Assembly: GCF_001417955.2 (NCBI RefSeq)
Contig: NZ_LKTM01000068.1
Location: 26,989-90,988 of the forward strand
Source: Mycobacterium gordonae
GTDB lineage: Bacteria; Actinomycetota; Actinomycetes; Mycobacteriales; Mycobacteriaceae
Length of the DNA: 64,000 bases
Reading direction: 5' to 3'
Shown: positions 45,860-53,323 of the stretch, piece after piece
Position numbering within the stretch: position 1 is the stretch's first letter
Layout: every line of letters starts with the position of its first letter
The notes under the pieces: model-generated
What the model saw: only the letters and a program-made list of their open reading frames with translations
What the model was told of the DNA's origin: nothing
The model's database searches: none
Translations under genes and position numbers: made by a program

Positions 45860-46123
45860 ATGTCGGCACTGACAGTCCCCAGACGGACGCAGCCGACCCT
45901 GCCGTGTCATGCCGGTGATCCCGACCTTTGGTTTGCCGAGACTCCGGCCGACCTCGAACGCGCGAAGACGCTGTGCGTGCACTGCCCGGTGCGGCGCCAG
46001 TGCCTGGCCGCGGCTCTGGAACGAGCCGAGCCGTGGGGTGTGTGGGGCGGCGAGATCTTCGAGCGCGGTTCAGTTGTCGGACGTAAGCGTCCGCGTGGGC
46101 GGCCCCGCAAAGAGGCTGCCTGA
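45860..46123 (+). CDS. whiB7: Antibiotic-resistance regulator WhiB7
   Basis: An 87-residue WhiB regulator of intrinsic resistance to ribosome-targeting drugs. The iron-sulfur ligands are Cys16, Cys39, Cys42 and Cys48; the turn GVWGGEIF and the AT-hook RGRPRKEAA distinguish WhiB7 from other WhiB proteins. AGCAGGTGAAAGGA provides the ribosome site. Expression is controlled by the AT-rich box, uORF and attenuator listed above. Equals Rv3197A. Confidence 0.97.
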   Translation: MSALTVPRRTQPTLPCHAGDPDLWFAETPADLERAKTLCVHCPVRRQCLAAALERAEPWGVWGGEIFERGSVVGRKRPRGRPRKEAA

Positions 46124-46130
46124 CAGGCGA

Positions 46131-46173
46131 TTACGACGACGGCTTAAACGACGACGGCTTAAACGACAACGGC
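46131..46173. repeat. 15-bp tandem repeat at the 3' end of the ABC1 kinase gene
   Basis: Three adjacent units, TTAAACGACAACGGC (46159-46173), TTAAACGACGACGGC (46144-46158) and a 13-base partial TTACGACGACGGC (46131-46143). On the minus strand each full unit reads Ala-Val-Val-Val-stop, so the end of the gene, including its stop codon, has been copied in tandem. It fills the 35-bp gap to whiB7. Confidence 0.8.
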
Positions 46174-47487
46174 GTCCGGCTCGGCGAAGCCGGGGATCAA
46201 TTCCTCGGACAGGGCCTTGATCGGGACGTGCGCGTCCAGCTGGCACAGGATGGCGGCCACCGATGCGATCACCCGCATCGGGATCGCCAACTTGGGGGGT
46301 AGGTCCATCTGGCGCGCCGTCTTGATCTGGGCCACCGAGCGGTCGAACTGGCTCACCGTCATCCGCTGCAGCCACTTACGGGTGTAGTGGAACACGTCGA
46401 CCTCGATCGGTTCGACGTACTGGCGCAGCATCTCGTCGATCTCGCGGACCGATACCTGCTGGCCCTTCTGGATGAATCCGACCTTCTCCATGGTCGGCAG
46501 CAGCAGGTCGTAGTTCTTGTCCCGGGCCAACCGGATGGTCATGCCGAGCTCGATGGGGTAGCCGCCGGGCAGCGGTGCGACCGCGCCGAAGTCGATGACG
46601 CCCATCCGCCCGTCGGGCAGCAGCATGAAGTTGCCTGGGTGGGCGTCGCCGTGCAGCATCTCCAACCGGCGCGGCGCGTCGAAGGTGAGCTCGAGTAGCC
46701 GATTGCCGATCAGGTCGCGTTCCTCGGGGGTGCCGTGCCGGATGATCTCGGCCATGTGCTTGCCGTCGATCCATTCCTGGATCACCACTTTCGGCGCGCT
46801 GGCCACCACGTGCGGTACCGCGAAGTGTGGGTGGCCCTCATACGCTTTGGCGAACTTGCGCTGGTTGTCGGCCTCGAGCCGGTAGTCCAGCTCCATCTCG
46901 GTGCGTTCGATCAGCTCGTCGACGACGCCCTGCACATCGGCGCCGGGGGAGAGCTGCTTGAACACCCCGACCATGCGTTGCATCGTCTTGAGGTCGGCCC
47001 GCAGTGCCTCGTCGGCGCCCGGGTACTGGATCTTGACGGCCACCTCGCGGCCATCGGACCAGACGGCCTTGTGCACCTGGCCGATGCTGGCGGAGGCGAC
47101 GGGCGTGTCGTTGAACGAACTGAAGCGCTCCCGCCACTTGGTGCCCAGTTGGGCGTCGAGCACCCGGTGCACCTTGGCCGCGGGCAGCGGCGGAGCGTCC
47201 TTCTGCAACTTGGTCAGGGCTTCGCGATACGGCTCACCGAACTGCTCGGGAATGGCCGCTTCCATCACTGAAAGCGCCTGGCCCACCTTCATCGCGCCGC
47301 CCTTGAGCTCGCCCAAGACGGTGAACAGCTGGTTGGCCGCCTTCTCCATCAGCTCGGCGTTGACTTCGTCCTTCGACTTACCGGTCAGCCGCTTGCCGAA
47401 GCCCAGAGCCGCCCGGCCGGCCATGCCGACCGGCAGGCTGGCGAGCTTTGCATTGCGGGCCGCGCGGCCGCGCTTGATGTCTGACAC
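46159..47487 (-). CDS. ABC1/UbiB-family atypical kinase
   Basis: A 442-residue ABC1 kinase-like protein. The family signature KxGQ appears as GGAMKVGQALSVMEAAIPEQF, followed by ASIGQVHKAVW (alanine-rich loop), VAVKIQYPG (ATP lysine), LHGDAHPGNFMLLPDG and VIDFGAVAP. Such proteins support lipid or quinone metabolism as ATPases. Equals Rv3197, which lies next to whiB7 and is reported in its regulon. GTG 47487 matches the known N-terminus (MSDIKRGRAARNAK). Confidence 0.92.
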   Translation of the reverse strand: MSDIKRGRAARNAKLASLPVGMAGRAALGFGKRLTGKSKDEVNAELMEKAANQLFTVLGELKGGAMKVGQALSVMEAAIPEQFGEPYREALTKLQKDAPPLPAAKVHRVLDAQLGTKWRERFSSFNDTPVASASIGQVHKAVWSDGREVAVKIQYPGADEALRADLKTMQRMVGVFKQLSPGADVQGVVDELIERTEMELDYRLEADNQRKFAKAYEGHPHFAVPHVVASAPKVVIQEWIDGKHMAEIIRHGTPEERDLIGNRLLELTFDAPRRLEMLHGDAHPGNFMLLPDGRMGVIDFGAVAPLPGGYPIELGMTIRLARDKNYDLLLPTMEKVGFIQKGQQVSVREIDEMLRQYVEPIEVDVFHYTRKWLQRMTVSQFDRSVAQIKTARQMDLPPKLAIPMRVIASVAAILCQLDAHVPIKALSEELIPGFAEPDAVVV

Positions 47488-47624
47488 ATACCCATCATCC
47501 ACGACGCCCACCGCATCGTCTGCATCGAATTGAGTCAGCGTTCTTTTCCGATCTGTACTCTCATCGGGTCGCGCATCCGTGTGACGCTTCGATTTCCACG
47601 TCCGGAGGGTGGACCGCAACAGCC

Positions 47625-47798
47625 ATGGCAGCCAAACAAACGCAGCACGACGCCGCCGACGCCTTGTTCCGAGCGATCATCGAGACGTTGGACAAGCACC
47701 GCAACGAGCGCACCCTGACCGAGGACGTGCTGGACACCCTCGGCCGGGCGTATGCGTCGATCTCGACCTGCATTCCGGAGCAGGGCCGGCTAGGCTAA
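47625..47798 (+). CDS. Conserved 57-residue protein (Rv3196A-like)
   Basis: A short frame from ATG 47625 to TAA 47796-47798. It begins MAAKQTQHDAADALFRAIIE, is helical and acidic/basic mixed for 40 residues, and ends AYASISTCIPEQGRLG. Codon third positions are strongly GC-biased, as in real genes here. GGAGGG lies 15 nt upstream, a long spacing. It overlaps the convergent E1-like gene by 4 bp. Function unknown; a possible link to that gene is given as a finding. Confidence 0.75.
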   Translation: MAAKQTQHDAADALFRAIIETLDKHRNERTLTEDVLDTLGRAYASISTCIPEQGRLG

Positions 47799-48622
47799 CA
47801 CGGACACAGCGGGTGGCGGGTCCACGGCCGGGCCAGGATCGTGCTCGCCTGTAGGTCGAATTCCAGGGTGGCGTTGAGCGCCGCCGGCGGATCGGGATGC
47901 TGCCCGCGAACCGCCGCAACGACCTGATTGACCTGGCTCAGCGCCAGAGCCGCGGTCGCCAGCAGGGTGGCCCGGTCGGCGACCCCGATGGTGTCGCGCA
48001 GCTGGGCCGCGATCGCCGGCCAGGCCGCGTCGCGGTCACGCCGGTGCAGGTCGGCGCACCCCAGGCAGCTGGTCGTCCCGGGCAGGACCAGCGGCCCCAC
48101 CAGGCCGGTGCCGTCGCGGACCCGGACCGGAAGGTGCGGGACGCCTGCCCTTTGCAGGTCGCGCACCATGCGCGGATCGGAAACCAGGTAGTCCGTCAAT
48201 ACCACCAGATCAGCGGTCGCCGTCGTCACCATCGCATGGGGCTGGCTGCTGTGCCCGGTCCGGACGCCCGAGGAGCGCAGGGCTCCCACCAGCAGGTCCG
48301 ACAGCGGCCCCCGCCCGTGTACCCGGATCGATGCGGTCCGCCCGGATGAGTTGCCGTCCCCGCGGGTGGCCACGCCGGCCTCGACCAGCCCGGCGACCAG
48401 ATCCGTCAGGTCAGCACCCGCCTGGCGCTGCAACTCGGTGAGCGACACCGGCGAGCGCATGGACCGCAGCAGCGCAGCCAGATTCGGCGCGGTCAGATCA
48501 CCGGGTGGACGGACCAGGACGGCGCGACGGGGATGCCAGCCCACCTGCACCACACCGTCGGGCCGCAACAGCACCGGCAACGCGGGATTCAGGGAGAACA
48601 AGGGTGGTGCGGCCGTGGCCAT
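47795..48622 (-). CDS. TOMM/RiPP cyclodehydratase-like E1 protein
   Basis: A 275-residue protein that resembles the E1-like (SagC/TOMM leader-binding) component of thiazole/oxazole peptide pathways. The first 90 residues look like a RiPP recognition element (VVQVGWHPRRAVLVRPPGDL). The second part has the degenerate E1 fold, LPGTTSCLGCADLHRRDRD AAWP spread, and a C-terminal HPLCPC; the two CxxC pairs would bind zinc. No YcaO cyclase is nearby, so it is an orphan. Equals Rv3196, annotated only as conserved hypothetical. Confidence 0.75.
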   Translation of the reverse strand: MATAAPPLFSLNPALPVLLRPDGVVQVGWHPRRAVLVRPPGDLTAPNLAALLRSMRSPVSLTELQRQAGADLTDLVAGLVEAGVATRGDGNSSGRTASIRVHGRGPLSDLLVGALRSSGVRTGHSSQPHAMVTTATADLVVLTDYLVSDPRMVRDLQRAGVPHLPVRVRDGTGLVGPLVLPGTTSCLGCADLHRRDRDAAWPAIAAQLRDTIGVADRATLLATAALALSQVNQVVAAVRGQHPDPPAALNATLEFDLQASTILARPWTRHPLCPC

Positions 48623-48755
48623 GAGCCGTCACTGTGCCACGCCGGCCGCGCGGCTGTGACCCATTGTCCACAGGGAATCGGACGCGGAACGGGCGACGAA
48701 CGCGCTCGACGGTGTGTAGCATTTCGCCCGACTAGGGCGACGGGAGGGCGTGCCC

Positions 48756-50741
48756 GTGGATGGGGTGGAGTTCGGACGCTACCGCCTGATCGAGCTGCTG
48801 GGCCGCGGCGGCATGGGGGAGGTGTGGCGCGCCCACGACACCGCCATTGACCGAACGGTAGCCATCAAGTTGCTGCTCCCGCATTTCGCCCAGGACGAGA
48901 AATTCGAGGAGCGGTTCCGTCGCGAGGCACACGCCGCCGCGCGTCTCGACGATCCCCATGTGGTGCCGATTTATGACCTCGGAGAGATCGACGGCCGGTT
49001 GTTTGTGTCGATGCGCCTGATCAACGGCCAGGACCTGCAGACGCTGCTCGGTGCCGGGCCGCTGGAAACCCAACGCGCAGTGGCGATTGTCGAGCAGATC
49101 GCAAAGGCGTTGCACGCCGCACACAAGGCCGGGCTGATCCACCGGGACATCAAACCGTCCAACATCCTGGTCGCCGAGGACGACTTCGCCTATCTCATCG
49201 ATTTCGGCATCGCGCGCGCGGCCGGGGAGACCGGGCTGACGTCGACCGGTGCCACCATCGGCACCTGGTCCTACATGGCGCCGGAGCGCTTCAGCACTGG
49301 TCAGGCCGAGGCCAGCTCCGACATCTATGCGCTGGCTTGCGTGCTCTACCAATGTCTGACCGGCGAGCTGCCGTTCCCTGCCGTCGCCCTGGAGCAGATC
49401 GCCGTAGCGCATATGACAACGACACCGCCGAAACCCTCGGTACAGCGGCCGTCGATCCCCGCCAGCATGGACTCTGTCATCGCAACCGGCCTGGCCAAGG
49501 ACCCGTCAGCACGTCACGCAACCACGATCGAATTGGCCGAGGCCGCGCGCAACGCCCTCAACACGCCTGACTCCCGCGCTCCGGCCACGCCATCTCAGCC
49601 AAAACCATCCGCGTCGAGGCCGGCCACCCTGTCGGCGCCGACTTCCCAGCCCGACACCCTGCCTTCGCCTCCCGTCACCCCCACGCCGCGAACACGCGCC
49701 TCAGCGACCGCCGCGACACAACAGGCTCGACCTGCTCGGCCGCCGAGCAATCGACCCCCTTCACCCTCACCTCGTAGCGCTGCGCCGACGACCCGCGAAA
49801 GCGGGCGCTGGCGCCGCAAATCCGTCGTCATTCCCGCCGCAGTGCTCACGGCCGCGGCAGTTACAGCCGCCACTTTTGTGATGTTGCGTGACAACGGCCC
49901 GAAGGTATCGCGCCACGGCCCAGCATCCGGCTCCTCCGTCGCTGCACTCCCACCCAGTCCCTACGGTCCCCAGACTGTGTTGCCAATCAACGGTCTTCAC
50001 CGTGCCAACGGGGTAGCGGTGGACGCCAACGGCGCGGTTTACGTCAGCGACGCGATGAATGTCCGGAATTCAGATGACCGCTTGCTCACACTGGCTCCCG
50101 GGTCGACCGGCTCCGCCGTGCTGCCCCTGGCCGGCCTCGAGGGTGTCGGCGGCGTGGCGGCCAACAGTGCCGGCGACCTGTACGTCATCGGCGGCACGTC
50201 CAACGGCACGCAGCGAGTGCTCAAGTTTTCAGCCGGGTCCACCCGCTCGGAGGTGTTGCCTTTCCCCGACATCGGCCCGGGCCACGGTCTGGACGGTGTG
50301 GCTGTGGACACCACCGGCGCTGTTTACGTCACCGACAACCCCCTCTCGCACTACGCCCCTCCACGGGTGATGAAGCTGGCGGCGGGGTCCAGTCGCGCTG
50401 ACGTTCTGCCTTTTGCCGAACTCGACTCACCCGTCGGTATAGCCGTGGACAGCGCCGGCGCGGTTTACATCACCGACAAGAACCGGGTGCTCAAACTGGC
50501 GGCGGGATCCACCCGTACCGACGTGCTGCCGATCGCCGGTAGCACAGGTGTGGCCGTGGACGCCCGCGGCGCCGTGTATGTAACCAGCGGCTACAAGGTG
50601 CTCAAGCTGGCGGCCGGGGCCGCCCGTGCTGACGCGCTTCCTTTCGCCGGCCTCACCAACCCGCTGAGTGTGGCGGTGGATGAAAACGGCTCCGTCTACG
50701 TCACCAACGAAAACCAGGTGCTGAAGCTGCCGGTGCGCTGA
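48756..50741 (+). CDS. PknD-like Ser/Thr protein kinase with NHL beta-propeller
   Basis: A 661-residue receptor kinase. The N-terminal kinase has the P-loop LGRGGMGEVW, Lys38 in VAIK, HRDIKPSN (Asp131), DFG (Asp149) and the activation-loop threonines of GLTSTGATIGTWSYMAPE. A 100-residue Pro/Ser/Thr-rich juxtamembrane linker and one membrane helix (VVIPAAVLTAAAVTAATFVML) lead to six NHL-type repeats of VAVDxxGAVYVTD form. This matches PknD, whose propeller faces outside. GTG 48756 is 7 nt after GGGAGGG. It is inserted between Rv3196 and Rv3195 homologues. Confidence 0.92.
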   Translation: MDGVEFGRYRLIELLGRGGMGEVWRAHDTAIDRTVAIKLLLPHFAQDEKFEERFRREAHAAARLDDPHVVPIYDLGEIDGRLFVSMRLINGQDLQTLLGAGPLETQRAVAIVEQIAKALHAAHKAGLIHRDIKPSNILVAEDDFAYLIDFGIARAAGETGLTSTGATIGTWSYMAPERFSTGQAEASSDIYALACVLYQCLTGELPFPAVALEQIAVAHMTTTPPKPSVQRPSIPASMDSVIATGLAKDPSARHATTIELAEAARNALNTPDSRAPATPSQPKPSASRPATLSAPTSQPDTLPSPPVTPTPRTRASATAATQQARPARPPSNRPPSPSPRSAAPTTRESGRWRRKSVVIPAAVLTAAAVTAATFVMLRDNGPKVSRHGPASGSSVAALPPSPYGPQTVLPINGLHRANGVAVDANGAVYVSDAMNVRNSDDRLLTLAPGSTGSAVLPLAGLEGVGGVAANSAGDLYVIGGTSNGTQRVLKFSAGSTRSEVLPFPDIGPGHGLDGVAVDTTGAVYVTDNPLSHYAPPRVMKLAAGSSRADVLPFAELDSPVGIAVDSAGAVYITDKNRVLKLAAGSTRTDVLPIAGSTGVAVDARGAVYVTSGYKVLKLAAGAARADALPFAGLTNPLSVAVDENGSVYVTNENQVLKLPVR

Positions 50742-50775
50742 GAGTCACCCAGCGTCATCGACGCGCGGCGCCAGG

Positions 50776-52134
50776 TCAGTTATCCGCCGCGCCCGCACCG
50801 GGGTCCTCCCGGATGTCGTCTTCGAGCCCGGCGATCGCTTCGTCGATGCCGCTGGTGTCGCCACCGATCACCCGATCGATGAACGCGGCGGGGTCGTCGA
50901 GGTCATCGGCGCCGGGCAGCAGGTCGGGGTGCTGCCAGACGGCGTCACGTGCGTCCATCCCGGCGGCCTCGGTCAGTCGCTGCCACAACGCACCGGCCTC
51001 GCGCAGTTTGCGCGGTCGCAACTCCAGCCCGACCAGGGTCGCGAACGTCTGCTCGGCGGGCCCGCCGCTGGCCCGGCGCCGGCGCAGCGTCTCGCTGAGC
51101 GCCGCCTCGCCGGGCAGCCGCTCGCCCAGCGCCGCGGTCACCACCGTCTGCACCCAACCCTCGATCAGGGCGAGCAGCGTCTCGAGGCGCTCGAGTGCCT
51201 GGGTCTGCGCGGGGGTGGCCTTGGGTTCGAACACGCCCTGGCTCAGCAGGTTCTCCATGGCGGCCGGATCGGCCAGCGCAGCGGGGTTGAAGTCCCGGGC
51301 CAGCTCCTCGATGCCGGTCATGTCGATCTTCATCCCCGCGGCATAGGCCTCGACGGCTCCCAGCAACTGGCTGGACAGCCAGGGGACGTGGCTGAACAGG
51401 CGGTGGTGCGCGGCCTCCCGGGCCGCCAGGAACGTCATGATCTCGCTGCGGGGCTGCTCAAGGCCCTCGGCGAAGGATTCCACCGCGTCCGGCAGGATAG
51501 CGGCGATCCCCTTCGGCCCGAGCGGCAGGCCGATGTCGGTGGACGTCAGCACCTCTTTGGACAGCCGGCCCAGTGCCTGGCCGAGCTGGGAACCGAAGGC
51601 GATCCCACCCATCTGCGACATCATCTGCAGCAGCGGCCCGGCCATGCCCTTGGCCTCTTCGGGCAGCGATTGCGCCCACACCGATGAGATCTGCTCGGCC
51701 ATCGGATCGCACAGCCGCTTCCAGGTGCCCAAGGTGTTCTCGACCCAGTCCGACGGACTCCAGGCGACCGCTCGGGTGGTGCCTTCGGGCAATGCCGTCG
51801 CGCCGTTGAGCCAGGTCTCGGCCAGGTGCACCGCGTCGGCGATCGCCGAGCTGGTGGTGGCCGGGATCGGTGCGACGAATCCGATCGAGCTGGTTGCGAC
51901 CTGTCGGGCCAGGTCGTAGTTCACCGGTCCGGCGTCCTTGCCCGAACTCATGGCGCTGCCGACACCACCGAACATCTCACCCAGGCGGGTGAACAGCTGG
52001 CCGAGGTTGGCCATGTCGAAGTCACCGCCGAACCCGAACGGGTTGTTGCCCGCCCCTGAGCCCGGATCGTTCTTCTCGCGCTTCTCACGGTCGGGGTCGT
52101 CTCCACTGGAGAAGCCGAAAGGCAGGTCAGCCAT
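50776..52134 (-). CDS. Zinc-dependent metalloprotease, DUF2342 family
   Basis: A 452-residue actinobacterial protein of the DUF2342/zincin-like group. FLAAREAAHHRLFSHVPWL carries the metal-binding histidines and LLALIEGWVQTVV the conserved glutamate. The N-terminus (PFGFSSGDDPDREKREKND) is disordered. ATG 52134 (MADLPFGFSS) matches the family; a GTG six codons upstream is in frame. No substrate is known. It equals Rv3195 and diverges from the Lon/PDZ protease gene. Confidence 0.87.
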   Translation of the reverse strand: MADLPFGFSSGDDPDREKREKNDPGSGAGNNPFGFGGDFDMANLGQLFTRLGEMFGGVGSAMSSGKDAGPVNYDLARQVATSSIGFVAPIPATTSSAIADAVHLAETWLNGATALPEGTTRAVAWSPSDWVENTLGTWKRLCDPMAEQISSVWAQSLPEEAKGMAGPLLQMMSQMGGIAFGSQLGQALGRLSKEVLTSTDIGLPLGPKGIAAILPDAVESFAEGLEQPRSEIMTFLAAREAAHHRLFSHVPWLSSQLLGAVEAYAAGMKIDMTGIEELARDFNPAALADPAAMENLLSQGVFEPKATPAQTQALERLETLLALIEGWVQTVVTAALGERLPGEAALSETLRRRRASGGPAEQTFATLVGLELRPRKLREAGALWQRLTEAAGMDARDAVWQHPDLLPGADDLDDPAAFIDRVIGGDTSGIDEAIAGLEDDIREDPGAGAADN

Positions 52135-52217
52135 GAGGTCAACCGTACTCACCGCACCAACGGAAAGCGCGGGGCACGGTCACGCTCTCAGCTGAACGCC
52201 GCCGCGGCGGTGCCGGA

Positions 52218-52223
52218 TAGGGT
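52218..52223 (+). promoter_or_regulatory. -10 hexamer TAGGGT, leaderless geometry
   Basis: TAGGGT (TANNNT), then 7 nt, then GTG 52231. Confidence 0.45.
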
Positions 52224-52230
52224 AAGCGGC

Positions 52231-53253
52231 GTGAACAGGCGGATTTTGACCTTGATGGTCGCGCTCGTCCCCATCGTGGTCTTCGGGGTGCTGCTCGCGG
52301 TGGTGACCGTGCCGTTTGTGTCATTGGGCCCGGGGCCGACGTTCGACACCCTCGGGGAGGTCGACGGCAAACAGGTCGTGCAGATCGAGGGCACCCAGAC
52401 CCACCCGACGACCGGTCATCTCAACATGACGACGGTCTCCCAGCGCGACGACCTGACCCTGGGTGAGGCGATGAGTCTGTGGATCTCGGGTCAGGAGCAG
52501 CTGGTGCCTCGTGACCTGATCTACCCGCCCGGCAAGTCGCGCGACGAGGTGGACCAGGCCAACAACGCCGATTTCAAAACCTCTGAAGACAGCGCCCAAT
52601 ACGCCGCCCTGGGCTATCTGAAGTACCCCGAGGCGGTCACCGTCGCCACGGTCACCGACCCCGGCCCGTCGGCCGGCAAGCTCAAGGCGGGCGATGCCAT
52701 CGACGCGGTGAACCGCACGCCGGTGAGCAACGTCGAGCAATTCACCTCGCTGCTGAAGAACACCAAGCCCGGCCAGGTCGTGACCATCGACTACCGCCGC
52801 AAGAACGAGCCGGCCGGCGTCGCGGAGATCACGCTGGGCACCAACAAGGACCGCGACTACGGGTTCATGGGCGTCGCCGTGCTCGACGCGCCATGGGCGC
52901 CCTTCACCGTCGATTTCAACCTGGCCAACATCGGTGGCCCCTCGGCCGGGCTGATGTTCAGCCTCGCCGTCGTCGACAAGCTCACCACCGGTGACCTGGC
53001 CGGTTCGGCGTTTGTCGCCGGTACCGGCACCATCACCGTCGACGGCAAGGTGGGCCCCATCGGGGGCATCACCCACAAGATGGCGGCGGCGCGCGCGGCC
53101 GGCGCCTCGGTGTTCCTGGTGCCGGCCAAGAACTGTTATGAGGCGATGTCCGATATTCCGTCGGGGCTCAAGCTGGTGAAGGTCGAGACGCTCGGTTCGG
53201 CGGTGGACGCGCTGCATGCGATGACGTCGGGTGGTGCGACGCCGAGCTGTTAG
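52231..53253 (+). CDS. PDZ-domain Lon-type membrane protease
   Basis: A 340-residue protein with an N-terminal membrane anchor (about 5-28), a PDZ domain (VATVTDPGPSAGKLKAGDAI, QVVTIDYRRKNEP) and a Lon-type Ser/Lys catalytic domain: Ser in NIGGPSAGLMFSLAVVD and Lys in PIGGITHKMAAARAAG. There is no ATPase domain. It likely cleaves membrane or envelope proteins. GTG 52231 gives exactly the 340 residues of Rv3194c. Confidence 0.92.
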   Translation: MNRRILTLMVALVPIVVFGVLLAVVTVPFVSLGPGPTFDTLGEVDGKQVVQIEGTQTHPTTGHLNMTTVSQRDDLTLGEAMSLWISGQEQLVPRDLIYPPGKSRDEVDQANNADFKTSEDSAQYAALGYLKYPEAVTVATVTDPGPSAGKLKAGDAIDAVNRTPVSNVEQFTSLLKNTKPGQVVTIDYRRKNEPAGVAEITLGTNKDRDYGFMGVAVLDAPWAPFTVDFNLANIGGPSAGLMFSLAVVDKLTTGDLAGSAFVAGTGTITVDGKVGPIGGITHKMAAARAAGASVFLVPAKNCYEAMSDIPSGLKLVKVETLGSAVDALHAMTSGGATPSC

Positions 53254-53323
53254 CCGAGAGCTGCCGGCCGGCAGCTTGCGTACAGTTGTGGCCATCGGGA
53301 AAACGAAGCAGGGAGCGTAGCTA

